Shown here piece after piece: positions 47,265 through 55,573 of a stretch of 64,000 bases of DNA. The first letter of the stretch is position 1; every line of letters begins with the position of its first letter. The position numbers and the translations under genes are program-made. Source of the stretch: an uncultured bacterium (lineage in GTDB: Bacteria; Patescibacteriota; Gracilibacteria; Absconditabacterales; Absconditicoccaceae); NCBI GenBank assembly GCA_947168815.1, contig CAMVNG010000001.1:124001-188000 (forward strand), read 5' to 3'. The notes below the pieces were generated by a model that worked only from the letters and a program-made list of their open reading frames with translations, made no database searches and had not been told where the DNA came from.

Positions 47265-47564
47265 TCAACCAAAAACTTCATGAAGAACAGCATTAACTGA
47301 TCTATTCTTCCTCTCAAAGTTTTTAGTCAGAGGTGCTGCACCATCCTTCTCAACAATGGTTATCGTTACCCAAAGTGGAGTAACCTCAAAATGGACACCA
47401 CGAATTCGTTCAACAGGACAGCCACTACACCACTCCTTCATAAGGATACCTCCTTTGACCTTTGGAAGATTCTCCCCCTGAAAAGAATAATACACACTAC
47501 GGCCATAATCTACATATGTGTAGTTCAAGGCCTCATTCCAATTGTTAAATACTTTTTTAAACAT
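47265..47564 (-). CDS. Hypothetical protein, 99 aa, apparently ending at TGA
   Basis: A small protein with a CSGCPVERIRG motif (about 48-58) and a beta-rich C-terminal half (HFEVTPLWVTITIVEKDG). No family recognised. Its eight glycines are GGN. The frame closes at TGA (47265-47267). If TGA were glycine here, translation would continue through the terminator stem and T run to TAA 47208, which an ordinary terminated mRNA cannot encode. So TGA is probably the functional stop, or the gene came from a standard-code source. Canonical promoter at 47600-47627 and leader AAAAACAAATACAATT. Confidence 0.65.
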   Translation of the reverse strand: MFKKVFNNWNEALNYTYVDYGRSVYYSFQGENLPKVKGGILMKEWCSGCPVERIRGVHFEVTPLWVTITIVEKDGAAPLTKNFERKNRSVNAVLHEVFG

Positions 47565-47599
47565 AATTGTATTTGTTTTTCTTTTTTATTTTCAAGCAT

Positions 47600-47627
47600 T
47601 TTATATCCTTATTGAAGCCAATGTCAA
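47600..47627 (-). promoter_or_regulatory. Sigma70-type promoter of the 47265 gene
   Basis: A perfect TTGACA, a 16-bp spacer and TATAAA on the minus strand. The remainder of the 47565-47824 gap is AT-rich and divergent to the sortase gene; no other gene is seen. Confidence 0.75.
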
Positions 47628-47824
47628 GATAAAAAATTATAGACAAATCAATGGTTTAAAAAACAAATCATATAATCAATTATGAAATTGTAAATAGATA
47701 TAAATACAGACAGAAAAAACACAAGAATAATCATACATTAAACAATGAGACAATTATATAAAATTCACATTCATAATTATAATTAAATCGTACGAAAAAC
47801 GCTTTAAATAAATTCAATATAATT

Positions 47825-49030
47825 ATGAATCTTGATGCATTAGAAGCTCTATACGGATGTAAAAAAGAAGATAAAAATGAATCATTATCTAACAAAGAAA
47901 TTTTTGCTGAAGAGCCACTAAATTACGAAGAAGAAATTACAATAACAGAAACCAAAGAATACGTTCCTGAAGTTTTTCCATACGAAGACACAATTCAAAA
48001 CCTCAACGAAAATTATACAATTGAAAATAATATTTCACAAAGCAATATAACAGTAACCACAGAACCAGAAGCTGGTGTTTGTACAGTTGCAATTACACCT
48101 ACTCCTACTGTACAAAACAATTTAGGACAAATAATTGAGGATATAAAACTTCCTACTCTACCAAAACTTAGTTTTCCAAAGTTTAATTTTCCAAAATTTC
48201 AAACTCCAAAATTTAATTTCAAAAGACTCTCTTTTTGAAAAATAAAGATTATATCAGAATTAAAAATATTAATAATTCTCTTCTTTACTGTTTTTTCAGC
48301 TTTTTTCTTCTTCACAAATGCAAAATTAGTTCTAATAACAGTAAATGACGTTATTGGAACAAATGAAGAAACAGATTCAACAAACATTATTGAGGATTTT
48401 GAAGAACATTCTACAGCTGAAATTACTATGGATAAACAAGAAAAATTAATGGCATTGGAAGAGAACTTTGAAAATCTAAAAAAGAATCAGAGAGAAAAAC
48501 AAGAGATGACATTAAATATGCAAGAATTTCTTGATCAAAAACAGGAAACACATGAACTAAACTTCAATATTTTACCACCTACAAACAGATTAATAATTCC
48601 AGACTTAAACGTTAATATTCCACTTATCGATATTCCTGTTATCTGAGAAGCTGATTTCGAAAATGAAAATTTTGAAGAAGAACTTACCCAAGGTGCTGTA
48701 AAATATCCAACTACAGCTACTCCATGAGAACAAGGTAATTCTCTTATCTTCGGACATTCTTCTACAGAATGGTGGAAACATAACGAATATTGATTTGTTT
48801 TTAGAAATCTACCAAGACTTCAAGCATGACAAAAAATTCAAGTAATCTGGAACGGACAATTATATACCTATGAAATGATTGAAAGAAAAGTAGTTTTACC
48901 AAAAGAAGTAGAAAGTTATTATAATGAATTTCAAAAAGATGGAGAAAGTTACTTAACATTAATGGGTTGCTACCCTATAGGTTCAAATGCAAAAAGAATG
49001 ATGGTTGTAGCAAAAAAAATTAATAACTAA
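47825..49030 (+). CDS. Sortase with long cytoplasmic N-terminal extension
   Basis: 401 aa through TGA codons at 48236 and later. Residues 1-137 form an acidic, then Phe/Pro/Lys-rich cytoplasmic region with FPKFNFPKFQTPKFNF repeats; a membrane helix follows (about 145-170, ILIILFFTVFSAFFFF), then a coiled-coil linker (LMALEENFENLKKNQREKQ) and the sortase domain. The catalytic His lies in LIFGHSSTEWW, the Cys in LTLMGCYPIGS, and the Arg in AKRMMVVAKK. It cleaves a C-terminal sorting signal and anchors surface proteins. The VPATG protein at 37807 is a candidate substrate. The N-terminal extension is unusual for sortases. Confidence 0.85.
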
Positions 49031-49108
49031 AACCCCTCATTTTTTGACAAAACATACATAATAACTATACTTAATCATAGATTTTTAATTCTTATACAAA
49101 AATAAAAA

Positions 49109-50677
49109 ATGTGACGATTTGCGAATAAAGTCGATAAACGAAGAAAGAACTATCACCCATTTAAAGAAGATCCAGAATCTTACTACACTGCAAGAGTTTT
49201 TATCAGTGATCTTCAAGATGGAGAAAGAATGATTGCAATCTTAAACCCTAAGCAAGCCATGGCATATGGTATTACTTTAAACAGTAAAGTAACAATTATT
49301 AAACTAAATTGAGAAGAAATTGTAACAGATGTCTCATTTTCTGAAAGAGTAAATATTGGAACAATTGCTATTTCTGACGAAGTTGCCAAAAAATATAAAT
49401 TCAAAAATCTAGAAATGGTCGGAGTTTCTCTCACAGAAAGCAAATCAAAAACAGCTGAAACCATCAGAAAAAAGATTAGAGGTGAACACGTAAGTTATGA
49501 CGAAATATATTCAGTTATTAAAGATATTTCTGAAAATAAACTCGACGAAATTATGATGACATACTATGTTGCTTCAAGTTTTGCTCATCCGACTACAGAT
49601 GAAGAAACATACTTAACAGCAAAAGCAATGGCAGAATGTGGTGTAACATTCAAATACCCTAAAGGAGAAATTATTGCAGACAAACACTGCATTTGATGAG
49701 TTCCAGGAAATGAAACCACAATGGCTCTCATTCCACTTATTGCGAGTCTTTGAATCAAAATTCCTAAAAACTTTTCAAAATCAATTACATCCCCTGCAGC
49801 AACATGAGAATGTGTAAATGTTTTGATGAATATCAACTTTGATAAAAAAGGAATTGAAGAATTAATTGAGAAAGTTAATTGCTGCCTAGTTTGGTGAGGT
49901 GGTCTAGATTTAGCACCAGCTGACGACAAACTTATTAAAGTTCAATATCCTCTTTCTATGCAATCAAAAGCTAAAGTTGTAAGTTCAATTATGGCTAAAA
50001 AATATGCTATGGGTGTTACTCACTCACTAATCGATATTCCTGTAGGTCCAACAGCAAAAGTAACAACCATTCAAGAAGCAAAAGATTGGAAAAAAAGATT
50101 TGAAACTGTCGGAAGAAAACTATGAATGAAAATGTCAGTACAAATAACAGAAGCAAAAGAAGTCATTGGTAACGGTGTTTGAGCAGTATTACAAGTTCGT
50201 GAAGTATTAAGAATCTTGCAACAACATCCTGATAGACCTAGAGACCTTGAAAATAAAATAATTTTCCTAGCAGGTAAACTTATTGATAACATAGGACTAG
50301 TCAAAGGAAAAGGAGCAATGAACCTCGCTAAGAACCAACTACAAACTTGAGCTGCTTGGAAAAAAATGAAAGAAATTATTGAAGCACAATGAGGTAATCC
50401 AAACATTGATTCAGAAAGTCTTGAACTAGGTAAATTAACATATGACATTATAGCTACAAAAGCAGGAAAATTGAAAATCATGGATTTACATGATATAAAT
50501 GCTATTTGTAGAAAACTAGGTTGTCCTATTGTCAATGAAGCTGGTATGTATATCTACAAAAAATTAGGAAGTAATATCAAAAAAGGAGATGTTATAGCAA
50601 CTCTTTATGCAAATGATGAAACAAGTCTGAAAGCTGGTATTGCTAGATATAAGGAAAGAAGTCCTTTTGCATTTTAA
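49109..50677 (+). CDS. AMP phosphorylase (thymidine phosphorylase family)
   Basis: 522 aa. An N-terminal domain of about 85 residues precedes the catalytic part, as in archaeal/CPR AMP phosphorylase and unlike short thymidine phosphorylases. Landmarks: [33 protein letters not shown] (phosphate-binding loop), [35 protein letters not shown] and [10 protein letters not shown]. It phosphorolyses AMP to adenine and ribose-1,5-bisphosphate, the first step of the AMP-RuBisCO route; the other enzymes are not in this window. It starts 78 bp after the sortase, MGRFANKV, the second codon being TGA. A strong terminator follows. Confidence 0.9.
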
Positions 50678-50700
50678 TAATATTAATAATTAAATAAATA

Positions 50701-50730
50701 AACTAGTGAATAATCACTAGTTTTTTTAAC
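50701..50730 (+). terminator. Terminator after AMP phosphorylase
   Basis: The stem AACTAGTGA/TCACTAGTT with loop ATAA is followed by TTTTTT. The 50731-50880 gap beyond it holds only AT-rich sequence with possible weak promoter elements. Confidence 0.88.
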
Positions 50731-50880
50731 AAAATAAAGTATCAACACTAATAAAATAAATTATATAAATATAAACTGCTTATATCTTAAAGCACTTTTT
50801 GTGATATTTAAAATTGAATCTCAGGACCATTTTCATATGATATACACAAATGAAAGCTTTTACACATTTTCATAACAAAC

Positions 50881-51393
50881 ATGCCTGAAACAGCTCTTGT
50901 TATCATAAATATGCAAAATGCATGGATTGAAAAAACTTCAGAATACTATCTTTGAAATCTAGATACCATGATTGAAAAGATGAATTATCTTATTGCCTAT
51001 GCAAGAGAGATGGGATATAAAATAATATTTATTAATCATCACGAACCAGAAGGAGCTTTTGCACTAGACAATCCTCTATCTGATTTCATACCAGAACTAA
51101 ATATTGATAAAGACGACATAATAATAAATAAATTTAAAGTAAGTAGCTTTTACAATACAAAACTCGAATCAGAACTCGCTTGAATCAGAAACATCGTTGT
51201 ATGCTGAGCATTAACAAATCTCTGTGTAAGAATGTTTGTTGAAGAAGCTTACGATAGAGAATATAGAATTGCTCTTATCGATGACTTAACTGTAGCATAT
51301 TCAGATGATTTACACGATATGACATTACAAGACCTTTCTGATACAAGGACAGATTTAAGCATATTACCACTAGAACAATTCGTTGGAGAATAA
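50881..51393 (+). CDS. Isochorismatase-family cysteine hydrolase
   Basis: 170 aa. Begins MPETALVIINMQNAWIE, the usual first strand and loop with the active-site position, then KFKVSSFYNTKLESEL, and IRNIVVCGALTNLCVRMFVEEAYDREYRIALIDD, which contains the nucleophile region (ALTNLCV with Cys). Family members hydrolyse nicotinamide, isochorismate or other amides and ethers; the substrate is unknown. It is the first gene of a plus-strand unit with the methyltransferase and dnaA (26- and 25-bp gaps). Confidence 0.85.
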
Positions 51394-51419
51394 TTTTACA
51401 TAATGATGATAAGGAAAAA

Positions 51420-51947
51420 ATGGAAGGTGCAAGACTCGTTAGTGAACTAATTGAAAAATATCACCCAAAGAACATCTTAGATTTAGGGGCTTGAAAAGGA
51501 TATTTTAGCATTTTAGCAGCAAGTTATTGAGCTCAAGTTGATGCTGTAGAAGATACAAGTATTAGAAATCAATATCCTGATTATTTAAAAGCTCATCCAA
51601 GTGTTTCTTTTCATGAAAGTAAAATTGATGAATATCAAATAACAAAGAATTATGATCTAGTAATCGCTAAACATATCGTAATGTATATGGATAAAGAATA
51701 TGTGTTATGAAGCTTCTTAAATTCAATTTATCAACATCTGAATAGATGATGACTCCTCTTCCTAACATATCATCATTCTGATTCAGAACTACTTAACGAA
51801 AAAGAAGGTATAGTACGTTATTCACTAAACGATTTTAAATCATTTAGATGAAACTTCTCAGTTAAAGACTTCTGAGACTACACAAATCCAGCACCATGAA
51901 TTAATAAAGAGTACAAGATTTGATACGTCATATTACAAAAAAACTAA
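51420..51947 (+). CDS. SAM-dependent class I methyltransferase
   Basis: 175 aa. The SAM-binding motif ILDLGAGKGYFSILAASYGAQVDAVED (about 20-46) and later YDLVIAKHIVMYMDKEYV and RGGLLFLTYHH fit the small Methyltransf_11/25 group. Substrate unknown. The start is supported by AAGGAAAAAATGG just upstream, one of the few Shine-Dalgarno-like sites in the window. Several motif glycines are TGA. It lies between the isochorismatase-like gene and dnaA. Confidence 0.82.
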
Positions 51948-51972
51948 ATTTTAAAGAATAGCAAATTAATAT

Positions 51973-53481
51973 ATGCCAACAAATGTGCTTATAGATACAA
52001 CAAAAGAATACGATGAAAATAGAATAAAATATCTTCTCGACCTTTGGGAGAAGATTATTTTATCAATATCTAACCAAGTTGACCACAATAAAATTTTAAT
52101 CTTTTTACAAAAAGTTTGAGTTATTGATATTAATGAAGAGAAAAAAGAAGTTGTAATATGAGCAGCAAATGACTTTCTATTATCTCAAATAAAAAAGAAT
52201 CTTTCAAAACCACTCAAAGAAGCTATACAACAATGCTATAATTCACAATTCTGAGTTAAATTTGTTGTATTTACACCGTTTGCAGACTGAGAGCATCCTC
52301 TTCTTACAGACTTAAAAAAGCTTCTAAATATTACAGACAGTACAAGCAATAAAAATAAGCAAAACAATGTTCTAGAAACATCTTTAAAAGAAGAACTATC
52401 AAGATATTTTTGAAATTTATTTGATCCTAAATTCCGCTTTGATACTTTCATTGCAGGATCAAATAATCAATTTGCATTCTCTGCTGCAAAAGCAGTAGCT
52501 CAAGCACCAGGGACACAAAACAATCCTCTCTTCTTATACTGAAATGTAGGATTAGGTAAGACACATCTAATGCAAGCAATTTGAAATGACATTATGGAAA
52601 ATTTTCCAGACAAAGTAGTTATCTATTTGCCTGCAACAAAACTCATAGATGAATTAATACAAGCACTAAGAGCAAATAAACTCCCAACCCTCCAAAAAAA
52701 ATTTGATCAAGTTGACGTGCTTTTAGTAGATGACATACAATTTCTAGCAGATAAAGAAAGAACACAAGAAGTATTTCACGATCTTTTCAATGATTTTTAC
52801 ACAAAGAAAAAACAAGTTATACTTTCTTCAGACCGTCCACCTAGAGAATTAACTCGTATCGCTCCTAGACTACAAAGTAGATTTGCAACTTGATTAGTTG
52901 CTGATATACAAGCGCCAGATTTTGAAACAAGAATAGCAATTCTTGAATCGAAAATACAATCAAAAGACGTAAATATTGATTTTGAATGCCTTTCGTTAAT
53001 TGCACAATACATAAAAAGTAATGTAAGAGAACTTGAAGGAGCTCTCAATATTTTAATTTCAAGACAACAAATAACAAACAGTGAAATCACTGAAAACGAT
53101 GTATATAGTTGCTTAAAAACACTAGGATATTATGTTGAACAAACACCCTGAATAACAAACCCTAACGATACAATACGCAAAGGTTCAAAAACAAGTACAA
53201 AGAATTTTGAGACTCTAATCGAAATGCTAGCTTCATATTATGATCTAGCAGTCGCTGATATTAAATCAGAAAGTAGAAAAAAACCTATTGCTCAAGCAAG
53301 ACAAATGCTAATGTACTTAGCAAGAGAATACTTCTGATGGACATACGAACAAATATGAGATTACTTCAAAATGAATCATGCAACAGCAATGTATGCAACC
53401 GATAAAATAGAGAAAGCGTTAAAAAACGACTCTAGATTACAACACGATTACAGAGTTTTCTCTGATTGGATACAACAATAA
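51973..53481 (+). CDS. dnaA: Chromosomal replication initiator DnaA
   Basis: 502 aa with all four domains. Domain I (residues 1-90), a linker, then the AAA+ core with FDTFIAGSNNQFA, Walker A FLYGNVGLGKTHLMQAIG (several Gly as TGA), Walker B VLLVDDIQFLADKERTQE, and the C-terminal helix-turn-helix domain with QARQMLMYLAREY and KMNHATAMYATDKIE. It binds DnaA boxes and opens the origin. I saw no convincing cluster of TTATCCACA boxes beside it. It is third in a plus-strand unit and is followed directly by the 53496 gene. Confidence 0.95.
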
Positions 53482-53495
53482 TAAAAAACAAATAT

Positions 53496-53966
53496 ATGGG
53501 AAAAAAAATTTTTATTATTGGTCTTAATGGAAATATTCCATCAAGCCAAGAACAAGTAAGACTCTCGCTTCAAGCTGCTATTGATTTAACTCTAGCTAAA
53601 TCGATTTGTCTTGTCGCTCCTAAACCAACAAAACAAGAATTAATCGAATCAGGTTCTAAAAAAGTGCAAGCTATACTTTTGGATGAAAAAATTGAAATAA
53701 ACAAAATTCAAGAAATTGCTGAAGTCCTTGCAGAAGAATACGGAATCATTCCGAACTGTGAAGATCTAAAAAAGGAAATCGAAGAAACAACAAGAACATT
53801 TCATCTAAAAGAGAAAGAACAAATCAACATCGAAATGATTAAAGCACAAATCAATCAAAGACCTTGGTATGAGCGATTCAATAGCAACAAAACGAGAAAA
53901 AAACAGCTGTGGGAGAATCCTCCTATTAAGAAAAAGTATCTAAAAAAAGGGACTAGGAAGAAATAA
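53496..53966 (+). CDS. Hypothetical protein, 156 aa, TGA-free
   Basis: Begins MGKKIFIIGLNGNIPSSQEQVRLSLQ and looks like a small alpha/beta protein with a predicted nucleotide- or sugar-binding strand at the start and a Lys/Arg-rich C-terminus (RKKQLWENPPIKKKYLKKG). No family recognised. The ORF-track start (53466) overlaps dnaA; I prefer ATG 53496, right after the leader AAAAAACAAATAT, as in the other orphan-class genes. All six glycines are GGN. It ends at a strong terminator. Confidence 0.7.
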   Translation: MGKKIFIIGLNGNIPSSQEQVRLSLQAAIDLTLAKSICLVAPKPTKQELIESGSKKVQAILLDEKIEINKIQEIAEVLAEEYGIIPNCEDLKKEIEETTRTFHLKEKEQINIEMIKAQINQRPWYERFNSNKTRKKQLWENPPIKKKYLKKGTRKK

Positions 53967-53982
53967 ATTCCTAGTCTTTTTT
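53951..53982 (+). terminator. Terminator after the 53496 gene
   Basis: The stem GACTAGGAA/TTCCTAGTC is followed by TTTTTT. Confidence 0.9.
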
Positions 53983-53983
53983 C

Positions 53984-54012
53984 TTGCATTTAAACTAAAA
54001 CATCAATAAAGT
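53984..54012 (+). promoter_or_regulatory. Promoter of the 54049 gene
   Basis: TTGCAT, 17 bp, TAAAGT, directly after the previous terminator. The -10 matches that of the 21722 gene. Confidence 0.6.
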
Positions 54013-54048
54013 AAACAGCGTCTAAAAAACAAATACAAAATAAAATAA

Positions 54049-54432
54049 ATGCGTATGAATAATTATCACGTTGTCGTAGAACTCGACGAAAAAGGAAAAC
54101 GCAATGTCGGAAAAATCATCGACATTATGGAAAAAAGAAAGTTTGCTTTCAAAGAAAAAAAAGATCGAATTCTTGAGCCGGGGCTAAGAAGAGAGACTAT
54201 CGAACTTGAATCAAAAACCAGAAGCCAACGGTTCCTTGACCCTCTCAAAACAAAGTATGCAAAGAATAAACTCGAGAAAATGCTACAACACTTTATCTAC
54301 AACCACACAGATCTCATATTCGAAACAGATCGCCCAATTGTGGATGTTGAAGGTGTAAAAGCATTCATCTATCTCAACGTTTATCCAAGCAACAAGAAGC
54401 CTCCAATTATTTGTGTCTATAAAGAAGATTAA
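54049..54432 (+). CDS. Hypothetical protein, 127 aa, TGA-free
   Basis: A basic soluble protein (MRMNNYHVVVELDEKGKRNVGKIID..., C-terminal strand FIYLNVYPSNKKPPIICVYKED). No family recognised. Its four glycines are GGN and codons such as GTC, CGC, CTC and GGG are commoner than in the neighbours. The leader CTAAAAAACAAATACAAAA and private promoter and terminator place it in the orphan class. Confidence 0.7.
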   Translation: MRMNNYHVVVELDEKGKRNVGKIIDIMEKRKFAFKEKKDRILEPGLRRETIELESKTRSQRFLDPLKTKYAKNKLEKMLQHFIYNHTDLIFETDRPIVDVEGVKAFIYLNVYPSNKKPPIICVYKED

Positions 54433-54455
54433 AGTAAACTCACTTCTAAATTATC

Positions 54456-54494
54456 AAAAGTCATTTCTAGCATCCCTAGATTTGACTTTTTTTC
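54456..54494 (+). terminator. Terminator after the 54049 gene
   Basis: The stem AAAAGTCA..TCTAG/CTAGA..TGACTTTT is followed by TTT. Its 3' arm contains the TTGACT -35 element of the next promoter. Confidence 0.82.
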
Positions 54495-54510
54495 TTATTT
54501 GTATTATAAT
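54482..54510 (+). promoter_or_regulatory. Promoter of the PrgI-like gene
   Basis: TTGACT, 17 bp, perfect TATAAT. The -35 overlaps the upstream terminator stem. Confidence 0.75.
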
Positions 54511-54540
54511 TAGACAAGGAAATTTTAACTTTAGTACAAA

Positions 54541-54978
54541 ATGAAAGCAGTATTCCCAAAAAATATTAAAAAAGGATTGTTATCAGGATTGACCTTCTCA
54601 ATAGGTCCATTCACAATTTCTATTATTCAATTATTTATCCTTGCAATTGGGATTGCATTAGCACTAGTTACTTTTACAAAATTCCAAGAATCATCGAAAG
54701 CTGTTGGAACTATTTTTGCCATTATCATAGCTGGTATCTTTATAACAATAGCATTTTTTAATGTTTCTGAATTAAATATTCTCGCTTTTTTCGCAAAATT
54801 GATACAAAATCGTTTCTTCGACACTACAGAAAAATTTCAAACAATGAACGAAAAACCTAGCAAATCAGAACTTGCTATTAGGAAACATAAAATTGATGAT
54901 AAAAAACAAAAAATTGATTACAAAACTAATATTGAATTAGATAATGTAAACGAATTAGATACATCAGGACTTATATAA
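54541..54978 (+). CDS. PrgI-like small membrane protein
   Basis: 145 aa. Starts MKAVFPKNIKKGLLSGLTFSIGPFTISIIQLF: a short polar N-terminus running into two membrane helices (about 24-45 and 57-75), then a cytoplasmic Lys-rich tail. This layout resembles PrgI-family proteins that accompany VirB4-type ATPases in CPR and Gram-positive conjugation systems, but no VirB4 gene lies within the window, so the call is tentative. The eight glycines are GGN. It has its own strong promoter and converges on the DUF177 gene. Confidence 0.45.
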   Translation: MKAVFPKNIKKGLLSGLTFSIGPFTISIIQLFILAIGIALALVTFTKFQESSKAVGTIFAIIIAGIFITIAFFNVSELNILAFFAKLIQNRFFDTTEKFQTMNEKPSKSELAIRKHKIDDKKQKIDYKTNIELDNVNELDTSGLI

Positions 54979-54985
54979 AAATTTT

Positions 54986-55435
54986 CTAATATTGATCATA
55001 ATCATCATCCTCTACCGGCTTAGCCGCACATTTTTCACATTTTTTAACAAAAGGCTCTTCTAATTGAATAGCATGATATATTAACTCCTCAATATCAATT
55101 ATTCAATTCTTAATATCTATAAAAAGAATATCATCCTCATCATCTCTAACTCATTCTTCCATTTCAGTAACATATTTAGCTGTATATCATTCTATTTTAA
55201 CCTTACGTTGATAAGTCTCAGAACATACATCACAAGTTTCATCCAAAACACACTCTACATCAAGAGTTACAAAAAGAGAATCTTCATCAAGAGATTGAAT
55301 TGTAATTTCTCAAGAAACACCATCTTTTGATAAAGTTGGTAATTCAGGAATCATTTTGTTTTCGAAACTCAAAGTATCAGTAACTTTTGAATTTAGAATA
55401 TCTGAAACTTTAATTTCAAATCATGTATGTTTCAT
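54986..55435 (-). CDS. DUF177/YceD-like protein
   Basis: 149 aa. Four cysteines in two pairs (DETCDVC and KKCEKC) and the central LDVECVLDETCDVCSETYQR plus EELIYHAIQLEEPFV pattern are those of the DUF177 (YceD) family, which is linked to 23S rRNA accumulation and is often encoded next to rpmF. No rpmF is seen here. The short acidic tail ends DDDYDQY. Three to four TGA glycines. It lies downstream of pflB but beyond that gene's terminator. Confidence 0.72.
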
Positions 55436-55519
55436 CTCGCTCAAGGATAATAAATAAACAACTATTCATATAATCCCCTACAATATTACAATCCAAAATA
55501 AAAAATCAAGACATAAAAA

Positions 55520-55552
55520 AAAGATCTAATTCAATAATGAATTAGATCTCAT
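55520..55552 (-). terminator. Terminator after pflB
   Basis: The stem AGATCTAATTC/GAATTAGATCT is followed by TTTTTT on the minus strand. Confidence 0.9.
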
Positions 55553-55573
55553 TATAATAATAAATGATATTAA

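Noticed and set aside
48199-48387. Minus-strand 62-aa ORF
   Set aside because: Antisense to the sortase membrane segment; the plus frame continues through TGA to the catalytic domain.
49213-50535. Minus-strand ORFs at 49213, 49585 and 50071
   Set aside because: Antisense to AMP phosphorylase; the 154-aa one is long only because the plus gene uses few codons producing antisense stops.
51900-51972. Replication origin beside dnaA
   Set aside because: No cluster of DnaA boxes or AT-rich unwinding repeats distinct from the general AT background.
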